Shown here: one piece after another, positions 29,122 through 37,367 of the stretch | Position numbering within the stretch: the first letter of the stretch is position 1 | Layout: every line of letters starts with the position of its first letter | DNA from: Methyloterricola oryzae | Lineage (GTDB): Bacteria; Pseudomonadota; Gammaproteobacteria; Methylococcales; Methylococcaceae | Assembly (NCBI RefSeq): GCF_000934725.1 | Contig: NZ_JYNS01000009.1 | Coordinates: forward strand, 62,001-126,000 | Direction of reading: 5' to 3' | DNA length: 64,000 nucleotides | The notes under the pieces: model-generated | Databases searched by the model: none | What the model was told of the DNA's origin: nothing | The model's input: the letters and a program-made list of their open reading frames with translations, nothing else | Program-made: the position numbers and the translations under genes

Positions 29122-29913
29122 TCATTTGTGTCCCGGCTTGCCCTTCTTCGGCTGTGCCGGCCAGTAGTTGGGAATCGGCAGATTGGCGTCGATATCCTTG
29201 TCGGAAGCCGTCACCGTCACGCTGAAGCCCTTCCCGTTACAAGAGGCGGGCAGGGGGTTATGTTCCAGGTCACGCTTGAAGACCAGGCGCATCTCGTTCT
29301 CGCCAATGCCATGCAAGGAGTTTGGAAATTTTGCCGTGGTGTGCTCCATCCAGATGTTGGCATCGCCGGTGGCAGGAACCGGGGTGATCTTGCAAATGTC
29401 AGCCGCTACCGGCTTGACGGTGACCTGGGTGGCGCATGTTTCGATGGCAGAATCTGCGTCCCAGAAGAAAAGTGGCGTGATGAAAAGGGGCACTTCACCG
29501 TTGAAGCATTGCTGGTAATGCCCGCCGGTCGCGCTGAAGCCAATGTTGTTCCCCAGGCTGTCCTTCTTCAATTGCAGGGTCTTGAAGATGCGGGTGTCCC
29601 AAAAGGGCGTGACGATGCCGGGGCCATAATTCTGAAGGATGTTGCTCAAGTCCACAGCCTCGCCATTATCGTCACGGATCGCGACCGGTTCCACCGTGGG
29701 GAAAACGAAACTGTAGGCGATCACCTCGGGATAGATCGGGTTGCCATTGGCATCGAAGGTCGTGGCATCGCAGGAATGCTGAATCAGGACGGTGGAGAGC
29801 GTCTGGCTTTCCACAATGGTGTTGTTGAGGATGACATCGTGCGCCGATACGGGCTGCGCGGCGAACGCCGACAGTATCAGTGCGGGAAGAACGGTGTTGG
29901 TTTTGCTGGACAT
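29122..29913 (-). CDS. Secreted protein with predicted N-terminal His, family member 1
   Basis: 263 residues. The signal peptide ends QPVSA, leaving a mature chain that begins His-Asp. It shares with the next two genes an early short motif with a cysteine (here IQHSCDA), a following AYSFVFPTVEP strand, ADICKI near the middle, an NIWM/NLWT segment, PL-ASC-G near the end and a closing ANLPIPNYW. Several cysteines may form disulfides. A distant resemblance to YcnI/DUF1775-like copper proteins (His at position 1, HGC, VFP) is possible but I cannot confirm it. The C-terminus adds a basic tail. It converges on the cytochrome cluster. Confidence 0.8.
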   Translation of the reverse strand: MSSKTNTVLPALILSAFAAQPVSAHDVILNNTIVESQTLSTVLIQHSCDATTFDANGNPIYPEVIAYSFVFPTVEPVAIRDDNGEAVDLSNILQNYGPGIVTPFWDTRIFKTLQLKKDSLGNNIGFSATGGHYQQCFNGEVPLFITPLFFWDADSAIETCATQVTVKPVAADICKITPVPATGDANIWMEHTTAKFPNSLHGIGENEMRLVFKRDLEHNPLPASCNGKGFSVTVTASDKDIDANLPIPNYWPAQPKKGKPGHK

Positions 29914-30000
29914 GCGGATGGCCTCATTGTGGCTATGGTTCGGGCGAATAAGCCTTGCGGAATTGTCCGCAGCATCCCTCCGCCCATTCTTTCCAAAGTA

Positions 30001-30026
30001 AAGCGCCGGACTTAGGCCCGGCGCTT
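30001..30026 (-). terminator. Terminator downstream of family member 2
   Basis: AAGCGCCGG (30001-30009) and CCGGCGCTT (30018-30026) are perfectly complementary around 8 bases. On the minus strand a T-rich stretch (CTTTACTTT) follows. It lies 70 bases after the stop of the gene at 30096. Confidence 0.65.
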
Positions 30027-30095
30027 CGTCTGTTCGTGCAACCCTGGCGCGAGCCCTGTTTCGGCGACGCCTTGGCAGCTTCGAACGAGCTCAAC

Positions 30096-30806
30096 TCACC
30101 AGAAGCCCGGGATCGGCAGCTTGGCGTTGACTTCGGCGGTGGTGGGGCTGACCGTTTCCTCGGTGCCGTCGCCACAGGACGGGTCGAGCGGGTTAGCCGA
30201 CAGGTCGCGGTTGATCGTCAACGTCGCCGGTTCGTCGGTGCCGTAGCCATCAATGCCATTGGCAGCGGCCTGGGCCACGATGCCGGTAGAGGGACCGCCG
30301 GTCAGGGCCGGCATCCAGATATTGACCTTGCCCGGGCGGATTTTCGGGTTGTTGTTCTGGCAGATGTCGGCCACGACCAGCACGACATTCAATTTTTTGA
30401 CACAGGACTCAGCCACGAAGTTGGGTGCGGTGAAGGCGAATTTCACTCGGCCCCGGCTGATAGTCTGCAGGGTGGCACCGCGGCCGGAGAACCCGAGGGC
30501 ATTGCCCAGGGAATCGAGTTTCTCCGCTTGGTTGGGGAACAGGTTGGGCGATACGGTATCAACCAGTCCGGCCAGGTTACCTTGTTCAATGCTGCTGATG
30601 TCAGCGCCCGGGAAAACCACGCTTTGGGCGACGATCGCATTCACGCCGCCGGTGGGGGTCTCGCAGCCGTGGTTGATGGCCAGCGTGATATCGGCGGTTT
30701 CGCCCTCGGTGATCTGGGTGGTTATTTCGTCGTGTGCGAAAGCGTTGGAGCCCGCCATGGTCGCCGCCAGGGCGAACATGATGGGACGGAGTGTTGCTTT
30801 GGACAT
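30096..30806 (-). CDS. Secreted protein with predicted N-terminal His, family member 2
   Basis: 236 residues. Signal peptide ends SNAFA, so the mature protein begins His-Asp-Glu. Shared family features: NHGCETP, AQSVVFPGAD, VVADICQ, VNIWMPAL, NPLDPSCGDG and the closing AKLPIPGFW. It is the shortest member and lacks the C-terminal tail. Its own terminator and a 386-base upstream gap suggest it is transcribed alone. Probably periplasmic or extracellular; a copper-related role is suggested only by the His-first terminus and the HGC motif. Confidence 0.8.
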   Translation of the reverse strand: MSKATLRPIMFALAATMAGSNAFAHDEITTQITEGETADITLAINHGCETPTGGVNAIVAQSVVFPGADISSIEQGNLAGLVDTVSPNLFPNQAEKLDSLGNALGFSGRGATLQTISRGRVKFAFTAPNFVAESCVKKLNVVLVVADICQNNNPKIRPGKVNIWMPALTGGPSTGIVAQAAANGIDGYGTDEPATLTINRDLSANPLDPSCGDGTEETVSPTTAEVNAKLPIPGFW

Positions 30807-31192
30807 GTGTGCTGCCTTTGAATCGTTAAGTTAAGAGTGTTGGGTGCCCGGCAATCCTTCCGCTGGACCGGCGCCGTCCTTTGGCCCATCCGCCCTGACT
30901 GGCCGGACCGGGCACGCCAGAATCAGGCACATGTTTCGTGCCATGGATGAAACGTATTTAAAAACAGTTAATTATGTCGTCTTGTCGGGCTGCTTCAGGG
31001 TATGCCTGTGGCAGTTCACAAGAAATTTGCGTGAGCTAACTCAAGACAATTTCTTATGCGGCAGAGGCGTGTGGCGACGTCATGGCGGCAAGTTCAGTCG
31101 CTGTTTAACTCCCGCTTCAACTGTGCCGTGTCAGATAAAAAAACAGCCCGGCGTAAGCCGGGCTGCGGTGGCCAAAATGCCGTCCCGGTGGT
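30807..31192. other. 386-base intergenic stretch with promoter region and terminator
   Basis: Holds the presumed promoter of the minus-strand gene at 30096 and the terminator of the gene at 31193. A near-palindrome TGAGCTAACTCA occurs at 31032-31043; its ten-base core with one more 5' base recurs at 18406-18415. The plus-strand open frame across the stretch has no gene-like character. Confidence 0.5.
31137..31165 (-). terminator. Rho-independent terminator of family member 3
   Basis: On the minus strand CAGCCCGGC pairs with GCCGGGCTG around TTAC (31144-31165), followed by seven T residues (31137-31143 as A on the plus strand). Textbook form, 28 bases after the stop of the gene at 31193. Confidence 0.93.
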
Positions 31193-31978
31193 TTACCGGG
31201 CGGAAGGCCAGTAACGAGGAATCGGCAGATCGCGGTTGATCTGGGCCGCGGTGGGCACGACGCGGACTTCCTGGCCCAGGCCGCAACTGGCGTCCAGCGG
31301 GGTGCTGCGGGTCACGGTGAGGGTGGCCGGAGAGTTGAAGCCATGCAGGCCGGGGCCGTCGAAATCGGAGCCCACCGCCGGCGTCCACAGGTTCACGACC
31401 TCGTCGCTGAACTTGGTCTTGCTGGTGACCTTGCAGATATCGGCAATGGCCAGCACATACTGGACGCTCTTGGCACAGCTACCCTCATTGACGAAGACCG
31501 CGCCGGGACGGAAGGGCAGCAGGGAGATGTAGTCCAGCCCTGGCAGGCTGCCGTCCTTTGCATAGAAGCCTACCGAGTTGCTGGTCGTGGGATCGCGCTT
31601 GATATCCTCGCTATTGAAGACGTCGCGGCTCTTGACCTTGTCCGGGTGGAAAACCGCGCCGCCGTCGACGAAGTCCTCCAGGCTGCCCTCGTAGGCAACG
31701 TAATCGTTGGCGGTTTGACCGGCGGGAACGGCGTCGCGAATCTGGACGGTGGCGCTCTCGTCGGGGAACACCACGCTGGTGGCGATCACCGGGGTGCTGT
31801 TGGAGTTGGTCACGGCATTATGGCAGCCGTGGGTAGTCGCGGTGGCGTTGTACACGTTGGCGCCGGAAGCAACGGTCGGAGTTTGCAGCCGGGTGTGCGC
31901 GATGGCACCCTGGCTGGCCAGTGCGACGGCGGAAGCGATGGCGGCGAGTGCTAAAGGACGTACTTTCTTGTTGTTCAT
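31193..31978 (-). CDS. Secreted protein with predicted N-terminal His, family member 3
   Basis: 261 residues from ATG 31978, which has GGGGGA just upstream; the open frame continues 59 codons further but that part lacks protein character. Signal peptide ends QGAIA, mature start His-Thr-Arg. Shared features: THGCHNA, ATSVVFPDES, LAIADICKV, VVNLWTPAV, TPLDASCGLG and the closing RDLPIPRYW. Contains an insertion (about residues 100-150) relative to member 2. A strong terminator downstream and a long upstream region suggest independent, possibly high-level, expression. Confidence 0.82.
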   Translation of the reverse strand: MNNKKVRPLALAAIASAVALASQGAIAHTRLQTPTVASGANVYNATATTHGCHNAVTNSNSTPVIATSVVFPDESATVQIRDAVPAGQTANDYVAYEGSLEDFVDGGAVFHPDKVKSRDVFNSEDIKRDPTTSNSVGFYAKDGSLPGLDYISLLPFRPGAVFVNEGSCAKSVQYVLAIADICKVTSKTKFSDEVVNLWTPAVGSDFDGPGLHGFNSPATLTVTRSTPLDASCGLGQEVRVVPTAAQINRDLPIPRYWPSAR

Positions 31979-32417
31979 TGGTATCCCCCATTGGGTGATG
32001 TGTTTTGCGTTTTTGGTTTGGGCGGCTTCCCTGCCTGCAAAGAGTCGTCGTTGACGACGCTGCAAGTCCGTTGAACCGCTTGGGTCAACGCGCAAGAGAA
32101 CGCAAATGCAATGCCACAGGCTCAGACCCTTGCCTATCAATGGCTTGTGGGTCAATTGACTGAGTTGTAGGGATTGGTATGCGGTAGATGCCGCAAAAGC
32201 TAAGGCATCTCACGATCTCTGAATAGAGAAAGTCTTATGCCGGCGGCTCCCGTGGCCCGTTGTGAGGTAAAGTGCTGAAAGCGACGGCGAGGCGTCACGG
32301 AAACAGGGAGTTTCCCCGAAGTGTGAGGTAGTTCGCATTTTTCGCCTGACGCTGGTGGGCGAGTGCCGCTAGCCTTTTTGTCAGTGTTTCGCTGCAAAAG
32401 GGCAGGAGGAGGTTTCC
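31979..32417. other. 439-base divergent regulatory region
   Basis: Lies between the divergent genes at 31193-31978 and 32418-32786. It has no convincing coding frame. The plus-strand half carries the structured leader described at 32180-32229; AGGAGGAGG before 32418 is the ribosome site of the membrane protein gene. Confidence 0.5.
32180..32229 (+). promoter_or_regulatory. Leader with mutually exclusive hairpins upstream of 32418
   Basis: TGCGG (32180-32184) can pair with CCGCA (32191-32195), or AGATGCC (32186-32192) can pair with GGCATCT (32204-32210). The two share bases and cannot coexist. A third hairpin, TCTCT/AGAGA (32216-32229), follows directly. The arrangement resembles an attenuator or riboswitch aptamer, but it matches no riboswitch consensus I know. 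Confidence 0.35.
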
Positions 32418-32786
32418 ATGAGTTCAGTGGTCAGGCATTTTGATCTCGCGGGTGGCTTCGGGGTCGCATCGGAGTCCAGCCGAATCAAGAAGTTCGCACT
32501 CGTGTCGGCGGGCGCGATCTTATTCCTGCTTTTCTGGGACAGTGTGCTTCCGGCCTTGGCGCATCTGCTCATTTTGGGCCTGGAGGTGCTGGAAGCCCTA
32601 ATGGATCACATGCTGGAGTCGGTGTTCGGTCTGGACGCATGGACTGCGCAGTTGGTGACGGCCTGGACCGGATTTTTCATCGGTCTGAAGATCGCCTTCG
32701 TGCTGGCGCGGAAGCTGCGCGAGGTCTATCGCCGGGTAACGGCCCGGGTCTTGGCCTGGTGCGACAGCCACAACCTGCATCTCTAG
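32418..32786 (+). CDS. Small membrane protein of the TAWTG pair (paralogue of 17282-17662)
   Basis: 122 residues after a strong AGGAGGAGG site. A polar N-terminus of about 25 residues ending SRIKK precedes a hydrophobic stretch (about 28-58), an amphipathic region, then a second membrane segment around QLVTAWTGFFIGLKIAFVL and a basic C-terminal part. Alignment with the protein at 17282 covers about 90 residues with matched WD, LAH, ILxLExLE, DxM, QLxTAWTG and LAW positions. Family unknown. It closes the accessory region, reading away from it, before recN. Confidence 0.78.
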   Translation: MSSVVRHFDLAGGFGVASESSRIKKFALVSAGAILFLLFWDSVLPALAHLLILGLEVLEALMDHMLESVFGLDAWTAQLVTAWTGFFIGLKIAFVLARKLREVYRRVTARVLAWCDSHNLHL

Positions 32787-32943
32787 ATTTAGACTTTTTG
32801 CGGTCACGAACAGCCGCCTGGGGCGGCTGTTCTCGTTGATTGGGGTATGTAGGCGTCGAAGCCGGAAGGCCAAAACGAAGACCTCCAGGAGCTATACCGC
32901 ACCCCTCATAGGGCCTGGCGGGAGGCGAAACCCCGCGCAGGGA

Positions 32944-34623
32944 TCAGCGGTTCGTAGCGCTGTTCAACATTTCTTCCGCATGGGCCAGGGTCTGCTCGGT
33001 GATGCGCACGCCGCCGAGCATGCGGGCGATCTCGTGCTTGCGCTGCTCCCGGTCCAGTTCGCGCACGCCCGTCTGGGTGCGGCCCGACTGGCTGGTCTTC
33101 TCCACCAGCAGGTGTTGATGACCCTGCGCCGCAACCTGATGCAAATGGGTGACGCAGAATACCTGGCGTCCGACGCCCAGGGCCTGCAATTTCTGACCGA
33201 CGATCTCGGCCACGCCGCCGCCGATGCCGGAATCCACCTCGTCGAATACCAGGGTCGGGGTGGTCTTGGCATCGGTGGCGGCCACTTGAATGGCGAGGCT
33301 GATGCGGGACAACTCGCCGCCGGATGCGACCTTGCCCAAGGGACGCGGCGGCAATCCCGGATTTGCGCTCACCAGGAATTCGATGCGGTCATTGCCCTGG
33401 GGTGCCGGCGCGGCGTCCTCCTCGACGCTGGTCTGCACCAGGAAATCTCCCTGCGGCATGCCGAGTTCCCGGATCATGCCGGTGATCTGAGCCTGCAGGC
33501 GGGCAGCCGCGGCCTGCCGGCTCTGGGTCAGGCGCGCGGCTGCCTGGTCGAAGCTGGCCTTGGCTCCCGCCAGTTCGGTTTCCAGCGCTTCCGCGCGGCC
33601 GCTACCCAGTTCGATGGCGTTGAGTTCGACGCGCAGGGATTCCAGGTGCGCGGCGAGTTCCCTTGGGCCCACTTGGTGTTTGCGGGCCAGGCGATGCAGG
33701 ACGCCGAGCTTTTCGTCCAGCCAGACCAGACGCGCCGGGTCCGCTTCCAGTCGCTCCAGGCCGCGGCGCAGCAATTGGCTGGCTTCCTTGACCTGGATCT
33801 GCGCTTCCCGCAACAACTGCAGTGGCTCCTCGAATTCCGGGGCGAGGCGCGCGACGTCTTCCAGTTCGTGGCAGGCCTGGGTCAAAAGGGCGTTGGCCGA
33901 GTGCTGCTCGTCCTCGTAGACGCGGTCTAACTGGCCTTGGCCGGTGCCCAAGATCTTGCCCACGTTGGCCTGGCGCACCTGCTCCTCGGACAGCGCCTCG
34001 TAATCCAGGGAGTCCACCTCCATCTGCTCCATTTCCGCGATCTGGTAACGCAGCAGTTCTTCCTTTGCAGCTCCGGTAGAGGCGGCTTCGCGCGCCTGTT
34101 CCAACTGCTGGCGCAGGGCACGCCAGCGTCGGGCGTGTTCAGCGACTTCACTCAGCAAGTCGCGGTTGCCTGCGTAGCCGTCCAGCAGGCGGCGCTGCTC
34201 GTCCGCTTGCAGCAGGCGCAGATGGGCGTGCTGGCCATGGATCTCGACCAGGCCCGAGGCCAGTTCCTGCAAGGCTTGCAAGGTGGTGGGGCGGCCATTG
34301 ATGAAGGCCTTGGAACGGCCGTCGGCATTGACCACGCGCCGGATGAGGCAGTTGCCGTCCTCATCCAGCATGGCGTTCTCCGCCAGCCAGGCCTGCGCTT
34401 CGGGGGCGTCGGTGAGGGAGAAGGACAGGTTGATCTCGGCGCGGGCGGCCCCGGGGCGAACAAAGCCCGAGTCGGCACGCTCGCCCAGGGCCAAGGCCAA
34501 GGCGGTGAGCAGGATGGACTTGCCGGCGCCGGTCTCGCCGGTCAGCACGGTCAGTCCCTCCTTTAAATCCAGGTCCAGCGCTTCAACCACCGCCAGCTCC
34601 TTGATGCTCAGATTCTCCAGCAT
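32944..34623 (-). CDS. recN: RecN, DNA double-strand break repair SMC-like ATPase
   Basis: 559 residues, usual length. Walker A GETGAGKS at residues 29-36, a long coiled-coil middle (about 150-370), then the signature LASGGELSRISLA and Walker B TLVFDEVDSGIGG near the C-terminus. Cytoplasmic, acts early in recombinational repair. The start lies 2 bases after the nadK stop, a common gammaproteobacterial pair, so the two are co-transcribed. I did not find a clear LexA box nearby. Confidence 0.96.
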   Translation of the reverse strand: MLENLSIKELAVVEALDLDLKEGLTVLTGETGAGKSILLTALALALGERADSGFVRPGAARAEINLSFSLTDAPEAQAWLAENAMLDEDGNCLIRRVVNADGRSKAFINGRPTTLQALQELASGLVEIHGQHAHLRLLQADEQRRLLDGYAGNRDLLSEVAEHARRWRALRQQLEQAREAASTGAAKEELLRYQIAEMEQMEVDSLDYEALSEEQVRQANVGKILGTGQGQLDRVYEDEQHSANALLTQACHELEDVARLAPEFEEPLQLLREAQIQVKEASQLLRRGLERLEADPARLVWLDEKLGVLHRLARKHQVGPRELAAHLESLRVELNAIELGSGRAEALETELAGAKASFDQAAARLTQSRQAAAARLQAQITGMIRELGMPQGDFLVQTSVEEDAAPAPQGNDRIEFLVSANPGLPPRPLGKVASGGELSRISLAIQVAATDAKTTPTLVFDEVDSGIGGGVAEIVGQKLQALGVGRQVFCVTHLHQVAAQGHQHLLVEKTSQSGRTQTGVRELDREQRKHEIARMLGGVRITEQTLAHAEEMLNSATNR

Positions 34624-34625
34624 GC

Positions 34626-35534
34626 TCAGCTCCGGTAGCCGCTACTCCAATGCAGTTTTGCCCGCAGGATCTCGAAGAAGTCGTAGTCCAGCGGGTGCAG
34701 GATGCGGAACGGGCGGTCCTTTACGATCTCGATGCGGTCGGTGATCTCCACGTCCGGTATGGAGATGCTGTCGCAGGTGACCTGGGCGCGGAACTGCTTG
34801 CTGGGACGGAAGGTGATTTCCACCACGCTGTCGTCGGCGATGACCACCGGGCGGTTGCTCAGGGTGTGCGGGTTGATGGGCACCAGCACGATGGCATTGA
34901 GGGTCGGATACAGGATCGGGCCGCCGCCGGAGAGGGCATAGGCGGTAGAGCCAGTGGGGGTGGAGACGATCAGGCCGTCGGAGCGCTGGGAGTTGAAGAA
35001 GTGACCGTCAATGGAGGTGACGATCTCGATCATGCTGGTGGCGGTAAAGCTGTGGATGACCGCCTCGTTCACCGCCGTCTGCTCGTAGATCACCTGCCCG
35101 TTGCGGATGATGCGGGTGCGCAGGAGATGGCGCTGCTCGGCGCTATAGTGGCCGTCCAGAATTTCGTCCAGGCGCGCCAGGGAATCCTGCGGCGAAATGT
35201 CCACCAGAAAGCCCAGGCGGCCCAGGTTGACGCCGATCAGCGGGACATCGTGCTCGGACAGCAGGCGGGCGGCGCAGAGGAGCGTGCCGTCGCCGCCTAC
35301 CACGATGGCCAGATCGCAGGCGCTGCCCAGGTCCTTGAGAAGTCGCACCTGCTCCGGTGTGTGCTCCACCAGTGGCGCGCAACCACGTTCCAACAGCACC
35401 TCCCGGCCGCGCGCGAGCAGGTGCTGGTTCAACGATGTCAGGGTTTCCGCGATATGCGGCGCATCCGGCTTGCCTACCAGGGCGACGCGCCGGAACGGCT
35501 GCTGCACGGCGTGATTCTGGGCGCTGTTCTCCAT
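34626..35534 (-). CDS. nadK: NAD kinase
   Basis: 302 residues. The NAD kinase motif GGDGT is at residues 80-84, followed by LGRLGFLVD and SDGLIVSTPTGSTAYALSGGG. It phosphorylates NAD to NADP in the cytoplasm. Located directly upstream of recN. The first dozen residues are variable, so the start could be slightly further in. Confidence 0.96.
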   Translation of the reverse strand: MENSAQNHAVQQPFRRVALVGKPDAPHIAETLTSLNQHLLARGREVLLERGCAPLVEHTPEQVRLLKDLGSACDLAIVVGGDGTLLCAARLLSEHDVPLIGVNLGRLGFLVDISPQDSLARLDEILDGHYSAEQRHLLRTRIIRNGQVIYEQTAVNEAVIHSFTATSMIEIVTSIDGHFFNSQRSDGLIVSTPTGSTAYALSGGGPILYPTLNAIVLVPINPHTLSNRPVVIADDSVVEITFRPSKQFRAQVTCDSISIPDVEITDRIEIVKDRPFRILHPLDYDFFEILRAKLHWSSGYRS

Positions 35535-35590
35535 CAGCGATGCAGCAGTCGGTTGGGCGGGGGCGTGTCTCTTCGCTGGGACAGGCAGAG

Positions 35591-36055
35591 TTACATCTGC
35601 GACTGCAGGTAGTTATGGATTCCCACGGAATCGATCAGGGACAACTGGGTTTCCAGCCAGTCGATGTGTTCTTCCTCGTCCTCCAGGATTTCCGTCAGGA
35701 GGTCGCGGGATACGAAGTCGGCGGCAGTTTCGCAGTAGGCGATGGCTTCCTTGAGCAGCACATGCGCCTGGTGCTCAAGGTCCAGATCGCAACGCAGCAT
35801 TTCCGCGGGGTTCTCGCCGATGCGCAACCGGCCCAGTTCCTGCAGGTTGGGCAGTCCTTCCAGGAACAGGATGCGCTCGATCAGTTCGTCGGCGTGCTTC
35901 ATCTCGTCGATGGATTCCTTGTAGACCTTTTCGTTGAGCTTGTGGAAGCCCCAATTCTTGTACATGCGGGCATGCAGGAAGTACTGGTTGATGCCGATCA
36001 GCTCGTTGGCCAGTACCCGGTTCAGATATTCGATGACTTTGTTTTCGCCTTGCAT
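35591..36055 (-). CDS. bfr: Bacterioferritin
   Basis: 154 residues. All ferroxidase ligands are present: Glu18, Glu51, His54, Glu94, Glu127 and His130; Met52, the axial haem ligand between subunits, is also present. It stores iron as a 24-mer. Divergent from hrcA; its promoter must lie in the 36056-36224 region. Its position between nadK and the heat-shock operon has no obvious functional meaning. Confidence 0.95.
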   Translation of the reverse strand: MQGENKVIEYLNRVLANELIGINQYFLHARMYKNWGFHKLNEKVYKESIDEMKHADELIERILFLEGLPNLQELGRLRIGENPAEMLRCDLDLEHQAHVLLKEAIAYCETAADFVSRDLLTEILEDEEEHIDWLETQLSLIDSVGIHNYLQSQM

Positions 36056-36146
36056 AGTGAGGCTCCTTGGGACAGTCGGGTGGCGTGTGGGTGCAGCAAG
36101 ACCCGCGCCGCGCGGGCCCGCCGATGCCGGCTATAGTATGTGCTTC

Positions 36147-36201
36147 TTGACACATTATCTAGGGGTTGCTAATTTTGGCACTCATATCAACAGAGTGCTA
36201 A
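36147..36201 (+). promoter_or_regulatory. Heat-shock promoter with CIRCE operator
   Basis: TTGACA (36147-36152) and TAATTT (36170-36175) with a 17-base spacer form a strong sigma-70 promoter. The CIRCE element follows at once: TTGGCACTC (36175-36183), 9 bases, GAGTGCTAA (36193-36201), one base off the consensus. HrcA, encoded next, binds CIRCE, so the hrcA-grpE-dnaK-dnaJ run is autoregulated. Confidence 0.93.
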
Positions 36202-36224
36202 CTCCACATCCTTCGAGGGTCTGC

Positions 36225-37286
36225 GTGGCGAATCATCCCGAGTTGAGCGAACGCGCACAGTACCTGCTCAAGGTGCTGGTGGAGCGTTACATCAACGACG
36301 GTCAGCCAGTCGGTTCCCGTGCCCTGTCCCGGGACGGTGGACTCAAGCTCAGCCCGGCCACCATCCGCAATGTGATGGCTGATTTGGAGGACCTAGGCCT
36401 CATCACCGCGCCGCATACCTCGGCCGGCCGTATGCCCACGGTCAGCGGCTACCGTTTCTTCGTCGATTCCTTGTTGACGGTGCGTCCCCTCAAGCAGGAA
36501 CTGGCGCTGCAGTTCCAGCATGACCTGGATACCTCGGAAGACCCGGACGAAGTGCTGGAGCGCGCCTCGCGCCTGCTTGCCGACATGACCCACATGGCGG
36601 GCCTGGTCTCGGTGCCGCGGCGGGAAACCACCACCTTTCGCATGATCGAGTTCCTGCCCCTGTCGGAGCAGCGCATACTCGCCATCCTGGTCACCAACGA
36701 GCAGGAAGTTCAGAACAAGATCATCCAGCCTTCGCGGCGTTTCAGCGCGGCGGAGCTGACCTCGGCCGCCAACTACCTTAACGCTGTCTACGGTGGCCTG
36801 GATCTGGCTACGGTGCGGGAGAGCCTGTTGAAGGACTTGCGCGAGACCCGCGACCGCATGAACCAGGAAGTCCTCAATGCCAGCGAGATCGCCGAGCTGG
36901 CGCTCACGGGGCGCGAGCGGCGCGAGAAGAAGCCCTATCTTCTTTCGGGCCAGACCAACCTGATGGACTTCGGCGAGCTGGCCAGCATGGACAAGCTGCG
37001 CACCCTGTTTTCCGCCTTCCAGCAGAAGGAGGACATGGTGCATCTGCTGGAGCGCTGCCTGGACACGCCGGGCGTGAAGATCTTCATCGGCGAGGAATCC
37101 GGCTGCGAGGCCTTGGAACCCTGCAGTCTGGTGACGGCCCCCTATGCCGTGGACTCCGGCACCGTCGGCGTGTTGGGCGTCATCGGGCCCACCCGCATGG
37201 AATATGAGCGCGTCATTCCCCTGGTCGACCTGACGGCAAAATTGTTGGGCGCCACCTTGAATCAGAAGTCTTTGTCCCCATCTTAA
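36225..37286 (+). CDS. hrcA: HrcA, heat-inducible repressor of CIRCE
   Basis: 353 residues from GTG 36225, with GAGGG upstream; the longer open frame runs through the promoter and CIRCE and cannot be the gene. An N-terminal winged helix (VGSRALSR, LSPATIRNVMADLEDLGL, PHTSAGRMPT) and the HrcA central and C-terminal domains are intact. It represses chaperone genes; GroEL usually keeps HrcA active. A hairpin separates it from grpE. Confidence 0.95.
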   Translation: MANHPELSERAQYLLKVLVERYINDGQPVGSRALSRDGGLKLSPATIRNVMADLEDLGLITAPHTSAGRMPTVSGYRFFVDSLLTVRPLKQELALQFQHDLDTSEDPDEVLERASRLLADMTHMAGLVSVPRRETTTFRMIEFLPLSEQRILAILVTNEQEVQNKIIQPSRRFSAAELTSAANYLNAVYGGLDLATVRESLLKDLRETRDRMNQEVLNASEIAELALTGRERREKKPYLLSGQTNLMDFGELASMDKLRTLFSAFQQKEDMVHLLERCLDTPGVKIFIGEESGCEALEPCSLVTAPYAVDSGTVGVLGVIGPTRMEYERVIPLVDLTAKLLGATLNQKSLSPS

Positions 37287-37313
37287 CGCGGACACTTCAG
37301 AACCCTTAGTCGC

Positions 37314-37341
37314 GGCGGGTGCCCTCAGGGCACATCCCGCC
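37314..37341 (+). terminator. Hairpin between hrcA and grpE
   Basis: GGCGGGTGCCC (37314-37324) pairs with GGGCA (37328-37332) and CCCGCC (37336-37341) with a 3-base bulge. No T-run, so likely a processing or mRNA stability element that separates hrcA from chaperone mRNA. Confidence 0.45.
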
Positions 37342-37367
37342 TCAGCCCACATTATTCAGGAGCAACG

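Noticed and set aside
30844-31239. Plus-strand frame between two minus-strand secreted protein genes
   Set aside because: It runs through a textbook terminator and has no recognisable features.
32180-32260. Possible cyclic di-GMP (GEMM) or cobalamin riboswitch
   Set aside because: The conserved loops of those classes are missing; only generic alternative hairpins remain.
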